The notes under the pieces were generated by a model, which was given only the letters and a program-made list of their open reading frames with translations, was not told the origin of the DNA and did no database searches. Below are positions 55,457 through 64,000 of a stretch of 64,000 nucleotides of DNA, in pieces. A program made the position numbers and the translations under genes. Numbering within the stretch: position 1 is the first letter of the stretch; each line of letters begins with the position of its first letter. Origin of the DNA: Struthidea cinerea (lineage: Eukaryota > Chordata > Aves > Passeriformes > Corcoracidae); NCBI GenBank assembly GCA_013397865.1, contig VZTI01005303.1:50113-114112 (forward strand). Reading direction: 5' to 3'.

Positions 55457-55506
55457 GATCAGCTCAGGGGGCGTTAATTGATCATCTCAGGGGGCGTTAA
55501 TTGATC
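55457..55506. repeat. 23-bp tandem duplication
   Basis: Two copies (55457-55479 and 55480-55502) of GATCA-CTCAGGGGGCGTTAATT differ at one base. Each carries a GTTAATT core, and GATC follows the second copy. Confidence 0.95.
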
Positions 55507-55549
55507 TGGGATCGTGCAGGGGTGGGGGAAAGGCTCCAACCTCCCCCCC

Positions 55550-55720
55550 ACCGAAGGTTCCTGGATTAATTCCAGGTTTATTGCCTCTGTTACTCACAGT
55601 TAATGCCATGGGCGCCTCAGTGGATGTGTTGTAAATCTCAATTAATGTCCTGTACAATCAGTTCATAATTAATTAATCCAAGGGGCTGATTCAGTGGGAA
55701 GAGAACTCACTGTGCACAAA
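55550..55720. promoter_or_regulatory. Candidate AT-rich regulatory patch
   Basis: Contains GGATTAATTCC, GGTTTATTGCC, CAGTTAATGCC, CTCAATTAATGTCC and CATAATTAATTAATCC. Repeat-free and motif-dense. Confidence 0.27.
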
Positions 55721-55974
55721 GCGCTCCCGGTCCTGTCTCGGCTGCAGGGAAATCCCTGACTCTGACAGGGACAAACCCCAGAGCTTTGGGGCTTTCCTGG
55801 TTACTTAGGGGAGTTCAGGAGGCCAGAAACCAGAACTGAGCTGAGCTGTGGGGTCAGACACTGCCATGGCCTTTGCTTCCCTCTGCTTGGAGTGTTTGAG
55901 GTGGAAGAGAAGGAAGGAGCCAAAGCCCACAGAAAGCAAGGGGACAGCAGTGAAATTTCGGATGTTTATTACAG

Positions 55975-56030
55975 ATATTAAATTCTATATTTAATTCTAA
56001 TTAAATTCCATATTTAATTCCAATCAGGAA
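55975..56030. repeat. Short ATTTAATTC repeats
   Basis: ATATTTAATTC-type units recur three times with variation. AT-rich low complexity. Confidence 0.75.
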
Positions 56031-56633
56031 CAGCATGGCCTGGCTAAGCAGGGAGTGGGTTGTTCTCTCTCTCAGCCAGGTTTAGGATTTTTGGGTTGGA
56101 TTTTTATGTTGAAAGCTTCGGGGTTTGGAATTAGACCTAATTTTTCCTGAATTTTTCAATCCTCTGCCTGGAAGAGTTGAGCCAGGCCGGACCTGGAGCA
56201 GCCTGGCTGGGCTGGGCTCTCCCTGGGTGCTCTTCCCTCTCTTTTAGGAAGATGAGAAGAGCAAATCCTCACGGAATCCGTGCAGGAGCTGAAGCTTCCA
56301 GACCCCAGCCAGGGAGCCCTTCCCACGCAGAGCTGGAGGGAAGGAGAACATCCAGTTCCATGGAATTTAGGGACCCAAGCTCTCCTCACCTGCTGGAACC
56401 CCCGGCTGAACCCCAAAAGGCTCTGAAAGAATTGGAAATTCACCCATCAAGGATTCCCTGTTCCCTTGGAGAAGAGGAAAGGACGGAAGTTTTATCAGGC
56501 AGCGCTGTCATGGAAGGGAAATTAAAGGCTGAGTCAAAGAGACAATGGCTGAAGAATTAATTCTTTCCTGTCCTGTGAATTCAGAGCAAAAACTGACAGT
56601 TTTATGTTCCTCCAAGGGAAATCTCTGAAATAA
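56031..56633. other. Unique DNA, no gene seen
   Basis: Nothing recognised. Mixed composition. Confidence 0.4.
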
Positions 56634-56693
56634 AAGCAGGAGCAGGGAGCGGGGAGAGAGGGGAAGGAGGAGGGGGAGAAGGAAAAAGGGAAA
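56634..56693. repeat. Purine-rich tract
   Basis: About 60 bp nearly all A and G (GGGGAGAGAGGGGAAGGAGG and so on), with a single C near each end. Confidence 0.8.
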
Positions 56694-56739
56694 ACTGCTC
56701 GGAGCTGTAACACCACCACAGGCAAGAGCTCTTCATTAG

Positions 56740-57080
56740 CAGCTTCATTTTCCATCAGGTGCATTTAAGGAGTTTTGCCACCCTCCTCAAAGTTCATTTT
56801 CTCCTCGTGCAGCGCTTTCTGACTGCATCAATCTTTCATATTCTCATTTCCAGCGGCCCCACACGGCTGCAGTTGGCTCTTGGGCTAAGCAGAGTTGAAG
56901 TTGTCTCCCTCAGACACCTCTTGTTCTGCAAGGAAAGAAGTTTCCAGCAAATCCATCACGAAATCTTTTCCAGTTGGTGCCCTCGGATGGGCATGTTGTT
57001 GTTTTTTAACTTGGAGATTTTATTTTTCACTCTGAGGAAAGCATCTGGAGCTTTCATTTCGAACCAGGGAGTTTCGGGAT
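56740..57080. promoter_or_regulatory. Candidate conserved noncoding element
   Basis: Contains CTTCATTTTCCATCAGGTGC, GCATTTAAGGAG, CATCAATCTTTCATATTC (ATCAAT at 56827-56832) and CAATTGAGGAG near the end. Uninterrupted and repeat-free. Confidence 0.28.
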
Positions 57081-57424
57081 CCAATTGAGGAGCTGCTGTC
57101 ACTGGGAGCTGACTCAAGGCACTGGCACCGCTGCAAAGCAATAACTTTCTACCCAAACCACTTTGCAGTGAAAAATGTGATTTTTCTGTGTGAAAAAAAA
57201 ATAAAATAAAACCAGATTTCCTCTGAAAAGAGATTTTATTTCCAGTTAAAAAACCAAAAAACAACAACAATACTGAGTGACTTTGTGATCTTGCCCTAAA
57301 TGATAAAACTTTAAAGGTTCAGGTAAAAGAATAAATTTTTTTGTTATTAAAAAAATGAAATGTTTGAGGCCAGATTGGGCAGGGCTTGGGGCAAATTGGG
57401 ATGGTGGAATTTCATGCCCATGGA
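57081..57424. other. AT-rich unique DNA, no gene seen
   Basis: A-runs at 57193-57220 and 57247-57270. No gene recognised. Confidence 0.4.
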
Positions 57425-57466
57425 AGGGATGGGATGGGATGGGATGGGATGGGATGGGATAGGATG
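57425..57466. repeat. (GGGAT)n microsatellite
   Basis: About eight GGGAT pentamers, the last altered to AGGAT. This is the complement family of the array at 32434. Confidence 0.95.
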
Positions 57467-58050
57467 GTAAAGGAGAGGTGGCTTTTGGGAAAGGAATACT
57501 CTTCCTTTTCCAGGGCTTTTCCAGGGCTTTCAGCAGACTGGGAATAGCCTTGGAATGCTGCACTGGAGGATTTGGAGATGCTCTGGTCACACCAAGGGCC
57601 CGAAGCTCCATCACCTTCTCACCCCCTCCGTGCCACATTCTCTGATCCTGCCTCAGCTGTCCTTCCTCACGTAGGATAAATTTTCCTAAAGAAATTTTCC
57701 CTAATATCCAACCTAAACCTCCAAAGGGAACCAGTTAAAATCTTGTTTGAAACCCAAACGGATCCTGGAAGGTTCATTTCAGTGCAAAACAGAATATTCC
57801 ATTTGGATTTCAGCCCTTTTTGGGAATGTCTGAGGTGCTGTCAGGTCTGGTTTTGAAGACAGCTTTTCTCCTGAGGAGGTGGGAGCAGCACGTTCTAACC
57901 GAGCAGGAATCCAGCTGCCACCAGAGCTTTCCTGCCTGAATCCTGCCTGATACCTGAGCAGGGATGTGAGTGACCAGGATCCCCCTGAAACTCCGGGAAT
58001 ATTCTGCGTCACAGAAATCATTTACCTGGCTTTGCTCCTATTTAACACCA
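57467..58050. other. Unique DNA with possible CR1 scrap
   Basis: 57690-57730 (AATTTTCCCTAATATCCAACC, TAAACCTCC) resembles an internal piece of antisense CR1. Nothing else recognised. Confidence 0.4.
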
Positions 58051-58336
58051 TCTGCTGGGCTGACCACCAACCCTGCTGGGCTGACCACCAACCCTGCTGG
58101 GCTGACCACCAAACCCTGCTGGACTGACCACCAACCCTGCTGGGCTGACCACAAGCCCTGCTGGGCTGACCACCAAACCCTGCTGGGCTGACCACAAGCC
58201 CTGCTGGGCTGACCACCAACCCTGCTGGGCTGACCACCAAACCCTGCTGGACTGACCACCAACCCTGCTGGGCTGACCACAAGCCCTGCTGGGCTGACCA
58301 CCAACCCTGCTGGGCTGACCACCAACCCTGCTGGTT
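58051..58336. repeat. 20-22-bp minisatellite with higher-order pattern
   Basis: Thirteen units of CTGCTGGGCTGACCACCAAC-type plus a partial unit. Variants (AAAC ending, GGACTGACC, CACAAGC ending) appear in the same order in units 2-5 and 8-11, giving a six-unit higher-order period. This indicates a block duplication within the array. Confidence 0.97.
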
Positions 58337-58508
58337 CCTCTTCCCAGTGCCCAGAACTGCTCCATCTCCTGCTGCCTTCCCAAAGGGGCCCTTCCTGCTT
58401 CCAACGGAGTCCTTTCCAAACCAGCTCAGCCTTTGGAAAAACCCGGAGCGATTCCAGCTGCAGTGGGGTGGGAGCGATTCCCTGCCTCCCGTCTGGAATG
58501 CCGAGGAG

Positions 58509-58511
<3 letters not shown>

Positions 58512-58538
<27 letters not shown>
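58512..58538. repeat. (CTG)9 trinucleotide repeat
   Basis: Nine uninterrupted CTG units. One frame reads leucine and the other strand reads alanine or serine. No surrounding exon is recognised. Confidence 0.98.
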
Positions 58539-58539
<1 letters not shown>

Positions 58540-58564
58540 GAACAAACAGATGCCCCATCTGAAG

Positions 58565-58745
58565 AAGTTACCGAGTGCTCCTGCCTTTAATTCCTGGCCG
58601 TGTTTATGTAAAATTAACTGCACCCCACGTTCTGTGTATCTTTTAATTGCAAAACCAATTAACTTTAAAATGTTCTGCTTTGTAGTTCTGCTAATGGATG
58701 GCATCGTCGTAGTTGGCTTTGCAAAATCCATCTTTTGTTAGGACT
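58565..58745. promoter_or_regulatory. Candidate conserved noncoding element
   Basis: Contains CCTTTAATTCCTGG, GTAAAATTAACTGC, CTTTTAATTGC, AACCAATTAACTTT and GCTAATGGATGGC. Low CpG and repeat-free. Confidence 0.32.
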
Positions 58746-58987
58746 GGGCAGGGAGCCATCCCCAGTTATCCCTGGAAGTGAGTTCCCTTTGCTGAGCCAG
58801 CTCCACGCAGCCGATGCGCTCAAGTTGCTTCACAGGCATCGGATTTTGGGGAATCATCTGTAGAGAGACTTCACAGCCTTCCAGGAAATGCTGGATCCCT
58901 GGGGAGCAGCGTGGCTGGGAGCTGGAAAGGCTGATCCCAATGGGAACTTCCGTCCCTGCAGCTGGGATTGCAGTGGCTGCGATGTCC
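58746..58987. other. Unique DNA
   Basis: No feature recognised before the CR1 that follows. Confidence 0.4.
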
Positions 58988-59228
58988 AGGGCAGGCTCAG
59001 GCTGGAGAGCAGGGAAAGGCTCTTCCCCCAGAGGGTGCTGGGCGCTGCCCAGGCTGCCCAGGGAATGGGCACGGCCCCGAGGCTGCCAGAGCTCCAGGAG
59101 CGTTTGGGCAGCGCTGCCAGGGATGCCCAGGGTGGGATTTGGGGTGTCTGGGCAGGGCCTGGGGCTGGGATCCATGATCCTTTATCCTTCGCAGCTCAGG
59201 ACATTCCCTGATTCCGTTACTCTGAGGA
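58988..59228 (+). mobile_element. CR1 LINE 3' fragment, older subfamily
   Basis: Carries GGCAGGCTCAGGCTGGAGAG, GGCTCTTCCCCCAGAGGGTG, GCTGCCAGAGCTCCAGGAGC and GTTTGGGCAGCGCT. It ends CTTCGCAGCTCAGGACATTC and TGATTCCGTTACTCTG, a decayed octamer tail. Confidence 0.88.
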
Positions 59229-60060
59229 GGGCAGGAGCAGGGGTGGTGCCTGAGGGTACCTGAGGGAGAGCAGGACTCGCTCCCCCGGGACACCTGGAGC
59301 ACTGATCCTGCTGGGGATCGCTGATCCTCCTCGGCAAACCCGGATCCTTCCTCTGCCTCTGGCAGCCCCGGAGCTCCGGGGGAAGAGGGAAGAAGAGCCA
59401 GGATTGCTCCTCCTGCTGCCTTCCCTCACACCCCACGATCAGAGCCACTGTCGGGGCCTTTCCAAGGACACCTCTGCCCCTCTGGATCCCGGGAAGAGAA
59501 GGGCAGAGTCCTGCAGGCACAGGCTGCCCAATTCCAGGCCGGAGGGCAATGGCCAAGAGACCCCAAAGCTGTGCTCAGAGGGGCTCTGGCTGGCACAGAA
59601 AACAGGGGAAAGAGAGGACTCGGAAAAACTCCCCGGATGGACCTTTGGACACCTCCCATCACACCCTGACACCTCCCATGACCTGCGCTGATTTAATTTT
59701 TATAAGGAAAAAAATCAATCATCAGCCTGTAACTGAAGGCTTTCCTTTAAAATCAACAACTCTGAGTCATTTTCACAACAGAGCTGATTATTTCTGTTGT
59801 GATCGGAGGGTTTTCACGGTTTCCTGCTGTCGGACACGTCAGGGGTTGATTCTGTGTTTGTAATTAAGATCAGCAATAGAAAAACGGAGCTTTGCAGCTC
59901 GGCGTAGCTCAGGAAATGTCACTGCTGAAGAAATTGATTTTGTTTCCTGAGTTTCTGTCCCCTTGCCCAAGTTCGGGGATATTTTGGCATTTGAGGCAGT
60001 GTGATAATTGGGGGAAATTATTTATTTAAGGAAAAGAAAGGAAATGAGATACGCACAAGG
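59229..60060. other. Unique DNA, AT-rich in its second half
   Basis: 59690-60060 contains GCTGATTTAATTTTTATAAGG, AAAAAATCAATCATCAGCC, GTAATTAAGATCAGC and GGGGAAATTATTTATTTAAGG, so it may belong with the candidate regulatory islands. No gene recognised. Confidence 0.3.
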
Positions 60061-60524
60061 CCCCTCCCTCTTCCTTCTCCCCTCTGTTCAGGGGCTGTAG
60101 GAACCAGGCAGTGTCTGAGTCCCTCGTCCCCTGCCAGCCTTGGGGACAGTGACCTGCGGACCCAGAATCACCACAGAACCTCCCGTGCTTAGGAAACCAA
60201 GGGAAAACCGCCGGGAATTCGAAGGAACAGCGAGGTCAGACCCCCCTGCTCTCACCTGGGGCTCTGGTCTCTCTCGTTCCCACCCAGGAGCCGCCGAGTG
60301 CTTTAAAATCCATTCCCGATGGATCCTGCGGGATCAAACTCCCTCGGGACTGGGCACATCTGGAAAAGCGCTTCCACCCAGCTCCGAGCCGTCGGGTGCA
60401 GGGCAGCCAGGTCCGTCCCTTGGGTGCCCACGGCAAACACTCCATTCCTGCCCCGAGGAGCTCGGCTGGACCCCGGAGTGCCCCGGGCCCCCCAGGCCTG
60501 GCAGAGCGAGGCCAAACTGTCCCC
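60061..60524. other. Unique GC-rich DNA, no gene seen
   Basis: Leads into the minisatellite. Long frames here depend on the array and gap. Confidence 0.4.
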
Positions 60525-60962
60525 TCCCTCCCCAAACTGTCCCTCCCCATCCCAAACTATTCCCTCCCTTCCCAAGATGTCCCTCCCCATCCCAAACTGT
60601 CCTCTCCCCATCCCAAGCTGTCCCATCCCATCCCAAGCTGTCNNNNNNNNNNNNNNNNNNNNNNNNNNNNNNNNNNNNNNNNNNNNNNNNNNNNNNNNNN
60701 NNNNNNNNNNNNNNNNNNNNNNNNNNNNNNNNNNNNNNNNNNNNNNNNNNNNNNNNNNNNNNNNNNNNNNNNNNNNNNNNNNNNNNNNNNNNNNNNNNNN
60801 NNNNNNNNNNNNNNNNNNNNNCCCATCCCAAACTGCTCCCTCCCATCCCAAACTGTCCCCTCCCATCCCAAACTGTCCCTCCCCATCCCAAACTGTCCCT
60901 CCCCATCCCAAACTGCTCCCTCCCATCCCAAGCTGTTCCTGCCATCCCAAGCTGTCCCTGCC
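60525..60962. repeat. CCCATCCCAAACTGTCCCT minisatellite interrupted by a gap
   Basis: Units of about 18-22 bp with the core CATCCCAAACTGT occur on both sides of an N run (60525-60642 and 60822-60962). AAGCTGT variants occur at both ends. The reading frames that cross it are artefacts of the repeat and the N run. Confidence 0.95.
60643..60821. other. Assembly gap of 179 N
   Basis: Undetermined bases inside the minisatellite. Confidence 0.99.
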
Positions 60963-61719
60963 GAGCAGGAGCAGCCCCGGGGCTCCCTCGGCTGCTGCAG
61001 ACCCCCGTGCAGGCACAGATGGCGGCCTCGGGTCCCCTCCTGCTGTTCCCATCCCCGTTCGTGGCTGACGAACTGGAAATGTTCCGGCCCGGGCTCCCCC
61101 CGGGGACAGCTGTGGAAAATGTCCGTGGAAAACGCTGGGAATCCTCCTCCCGTCAGAGGGACAGGAGGCAGGGATGTGATCCTCAGGGGAGTGTTGCAGA
61201 GGTCTCCGTGGAGCTCCCGGGATGTCCGTCCCCAGCACAGAGATCTGTCCCAGCACAGAGATCTGCCCAGACTCGTGGCTTCGGGAGCCGCTGCCCCTGG
61301 AACTTGGCAGGGCAGGAGTCCCGGGGGACTGGCGGATTCCCCGTTCCCCACTGCGTGCTGGCAGTGCCACGGGGAGCAGCAGCTCCCTGTTTGTCCCCAG
61401 GGTATCCCTTTAGGGCCATCCCTCACCCCCGGTGTCTGCACAGGCCACGCTTCCTTCCCTCTCCCTGCTGCCGTTTATTGGGTTCTGCCCAACATTTTGG
61501 TGACGTGGCCGTGGCCATGAGAGGTCAGTGACCGCCTGCCCCGGCCTGAGGGCTGGACACTCCCAGGGCCGTGATCCCCTCACGCCCACCCACAGCCCCC
61601 CTCAAGGACTCTTCTCCCTCATTTTATCTTCCCTTCTCTCCCTGGTGTGAATTATTCCCAGAGAAGGTTTGTGCTCAGCTCCACTCCTGTCTCCCCCCAG
61701 CAGATCCCTCAGCCGCAGC
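60963..61719. other. Unique GC-rich DNA, no gene seen
   Basis: CACAGAGATCTG occurs twice at about 61237 and 61255. Open frames here show no recognised domain. Confidence 0.4.
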
Positions 61720-61870
61720 TGGGCAGTTCATTTGCTTTCAGTAATTAAATATTATTGTAATGTGGCGTGAGCCCTTTAATCCGTGGCCAGCTGCTGGGCT
61801 GCAGTGGAGTTTTCCATGGATCACCTGTCAGTGAGGGCTGGGCCACGGGCCATTACTGTGGAATTATTCA
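61720..61870. promoter_or_regulatory. Candidate regulatory patch
   Basis: Contains CAGTAATTAAATATTATTG, CCCTTTAATCCGTGG and GGAATTATTCATTCC. Repeat-free. Low confidence. Confidence 0.22.
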
Positions 61871-62356
61871 TTCCAATCTGGAAGGGATAAACAGACACAA
61901 AAGCACAGGCTGAACCTCCCAGCCACAGGTTCCACCTTCCTTTATGGGGGTTCTCCTCTCTCCCAGCACAAGTTTGCTCCTCACTGAGCAGGTGATGAGC
62001 ACATCAGGCAAAAATGTCCGTGGTGCTTGTCCTGGGGCCTCTTCCAGGAGCTGTCCAGCTATCCAGCCGGGATGACAGCTGGAGAAGGCAGGAGGCGGTG
62101 GCCGGGAGCCAGCCCGGCTGCTTATTGAAACAAAAACAAATGGGAAAGGGTGGGCAAAGCTGGGCAGAAATGGTCGGTTTGGACATGTGGGATCCCCTGC
62201 CAGCAAATGGACTTTGCTCACAAAATCTGCTTCCTGCAGCTCCTCGGGCTCCTGGCGTTGGCTCCATCTGTCCCCCCGAGTCCAGCAGGTTCATCTCGGG
62301 ATCCTGCAGGTGGATCTGCAAGATTTAAACTGGGATAATGGAGATTCTGTCCCATT
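61871..62356. other. Unique DNA, no gene seen
   Basis: Mixed composition, nothing recognised. Confidence 0.4.
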
Positions 62357-62660
62357 CAGGTGGGACCCCACCTGCAGACTAGCCGACAAGATCCAAAGGA
62401 CCTGGAGCTGCTGGAGAGAGCCCGGAGGAGGCCACGGAGCTGCTCCAGGGCTGGAGCCCCTCTGGAGCCAGGCTGGGAGAGCTGGGGGTGCTCAGCTGGA
62501 GAGGAGAAGGCTCCAGGGAGAGCTCAGAGCCCCTTGCAGGGCCTAAAGGGGCTCCAGGGAAGTTTTCAGCAGGGCCTGTTGCAAAGGGACAAGGGGTGAT
62601 GGGTTTAACTAAAAGAAGAGGTTTTTTACCCTGTGGGTGGCGAGACCCAGCACCTCGGCT
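62357..62660 (+). mobile_element. CR1 fragment lacking its 3' end
   Basis: Carries TTCAGGTGGGACCCCACCTGC, GGAGCTGCTGGAGAGAGCCC and CTGGGAGAGCTGGGGGTGC, parallel to the copies at 22635 and 28259. After about 62575 it changes to a GATGGGTTTAACTAAAAGAAG segment that may be a different CR1 part joined by deletion. No ATTCTGTG tail. Confidence 0.88.
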
Positions 62661-63181
62661 GAACGAGGAATTCTCAATCCTCTGCTCCCTTGGGGGACAA
62701 GGAGTCGGCAGGGAGGGACCCCCGGAGGAGCAGGCAAATGAGATAAGAGATGCACAATGGACTTGTTAGAGGAGTTATGGCTGTGACGAGCCCGACAAAG
62801 CCTGAGGCCTCCTGGTGCTTTACTCCATCCCGCGGCCTCATGAAATTAACGGCCAGGAAATGTAAAAGCCATAAAAGGCTGTTTGTGCTCCCTGGGTGCA
62901 GAGCCGGGCTCTGGAATCCCTTATCAGCCACAGTCAGACCTTGCAGCAAGATGGAAAAAGGGCCTGGAGAACTTTATGGCCAATATTGACACAACACGAG
63001 CGCTCTGAAACCTCCGGCCCAAGCACCGACCGAGGGCTGCTGGAGGCTGAGACACGGCCAGGACAAAGCTCCACCTGTCCCTGCCCTGCTGCCAGCATCG
63101 TCCCCAGCAGGGATGGGACACCAGGAGAGCCTCTGCTTCCACCCCTGTGGGGGCTGTGCTGAAGGAGAGCAGGGTTAGTGG
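62661..63181. other. Unique DNA, possible constrained patch
   Basis: 62730-62990 contains CATGAAATTAACGGCC, GTAAAAGCCATAAAAGGC and CTTATCAGCC (GATA core), a texture like the other islands. No gene recognised. Confidence 0.25.
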
Positions 63182-63343
63182 GATTTTGGGATAAATCCTT
63201 CCCTGGGAGGGTGGGGAGGGGTTGGGATGGAATTCCCAGAGCAGCTGTAGCTGCCCCTGGATCCCTGGCAGTGCCCAAGGCCAGGCTGGACATTGGGGCT
63301 GGGAGCAGCCTGGGACAGTGGGAGGTGTCCCTGCCATGGCTGA
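63182..63343 (+). mobile_element. CR1 fragment lacking its last ~60 bp
   Basis: Matches the 22635 copy from GGGAGGGTGGGGAGGGGTTGG through GGGACAGTGGGAGGTGTCCC. It breaks off at CTGCCATGG, losing the GGGACC box and octamer tail. Confidence 0.92.
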
Positions 63344-63639
63344 TTCCATGACATGACAGCGTGAGTGTCGTTCCTTCCTCAGGGGAGAAAACCTCCTATC
63401 CATCCATTTCATCACAAATATCACTCATTTACTCATTTCTCTCTCCTCTTTTTGCATCTTTCCTTGCTTTAAAACCCAAATATCTGTGGCTCTGATGTTG
63501 GTTTCCCTTACACTGCTTCGGTGAGTGCAAAGTTTGAGCTGGAACCAGGAACCTCCCTGGTATTTGTAACCCCATCAGCAGGAGCTGCTCTGCTCTGTCT
63601 CTGCTGGGCTGAGCTCAGAGCCTGAACACGGCTTGCTTT

Positions 63640-64000
63640 AATTTGTTAAGGCATTTTTAAGAGAATGCAGGAGAAAAAACCCCACCCCAGCAGCTTCCAG
63701 AGTCTCTTTATTTGAAATTCAATAATGCCAGCAGCCAGCCAACCTTGCTTTATAACTTCAAGATAGCAGTGCTAAGTGGAGAATTACTTTGAATATTTTA
63801 AGTACAGCTGGCCAGCTGCTTATTTAGATAGATACATAAATATATCACTCACAGGGTTTTATCACTCTGGTGATATGAGGCTGTTTTGAAGGAAAAGTTC
63901 CATTATTTGGGGCTCGCTGTGAGGTTTTCTTGAGCCCCTAGAGTGGCACAGAGCAAAAACTTTAGTCACGAGCAGTCAAAATTAATGAGCCAGACCTTGC
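63640..64000. promoter_or_regulatory. Candidate AT-rich element with paired E-boxes
   Basis: A perfect 14-bp palindrome at 63805-63818 consists of two CAGCTG E-boxes separated by GC. Around it are TTTAATTTGTTAAGG, TTCAATAATGCC, TTTAGATAGATACATAAATATATC and AAAATTAATGAGCC. CAGCTG is a binding core for class II bHLH factors, and the pairing suggests cooperative binding. Function is inferred. Confidence 0.33.

Noticed and set aside
57425..57466. (GGGAT)n considered as interstitial telomere-like repeat
   Set aside because: The vertebrate telomere unit is TTAGGG. This is a pentamer that matches the CCCAT array at 32434.
58022..58558. 178-codon minus-strand frame rich in repeated Gly-Gln-Pro-Ser or Ser-Pro-Ala-Gly motifs
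   Set aside because: It translates the 20-22-bp minisatellite. All three frames give repeats of similar regularity.
60140..61531. 463-codon open frame and overlapping long frames on both strands
   Set aside because: They depend on the CCCATCCCAAACTGT minisatellite and the 179-N gap. Several frames on both strands are open at once, which is compositional.
1..64000. CRISPR array, prokaryotic operon or phage
   Set aside because: The tandem arrays are minisatellites with contiguous units and no unique spacers. CR1 content fixes the source as avian.

Overview
This window is vertebrate, avian nuclear DNA, most likely from a songbird (Passeriformes). The main evidence is at least 20 fragments of CR1 LINE 3' ends. 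They are recognisable by the ATTCTGTG-type tail next to the motif TTTGGGTTGGAAGGGACC and its complement. The most abundant subfamily, with 'GGGATCCAGGGGCAGCCACAGCTGCTCTGGG'-type text, is one I associate with passerine CR1 (CR1-J-like). Other evidence is a probable endogenous retroviral solo LTR, many GC-rich minisatellites, no bacterial-style dense coding, and assembly gaps (runs of N at 14351-14491 and 60643-60821, single n at 2021 and 32497).

I found no protein-coding gene I can support. The long open frames lie over CR1 copies, tandem repeats, gaps or GC-rich unique DNA. None shows a recognisable domain with splice sites. The window reads as intergenic or deep intronic. The only gene-like signals are weak: a good TATA box at 29141-29150 (+) and, overlapping it on the other strand, a 30-codon open frame followed by an AATAAA 226 bp downstream.

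Layout: 1-2300 holds GC-rich minisatellites and a 276-bp unit duplicated across a single n, which is probably an assembly artefact. 2.3-7.3 kb is unique DNA with a 42-bp minisatellite (5827-6326). 7.3-29.8 kb alternates CR1 copies with AT-richer, repeat-free islands. 30.15-30.39 kb is a (TTTTC)n array. 31-47 kb is the richest in regulatory-looking islands (33.0-33.4, 36.8-37.2, 42.3-42.8, 45.5-45.7 and 46.3-46.9 kb). 47-56 kb is mostly unique GC-rich DNA with one LTR (50740-51158). 57-63.4 kb holds further minisatellites and CR1 copies. 63.6 kb to the end is another AT-rich island with a paired E-box palindrome.

The islands contain homeodomain (TAATTA), FOX (TAAACA), TCF/LEF (ATCAAAGG), NK2-type (CAAGTG) and GATA cores. 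Interspersed repeats rarely interrupt them. That pattern fits a developmental-gene regulatory landscape, but conservation cannot be seen in one sequence, so those calls are inference and kept at low confidence. I did not find a convincing novel system.
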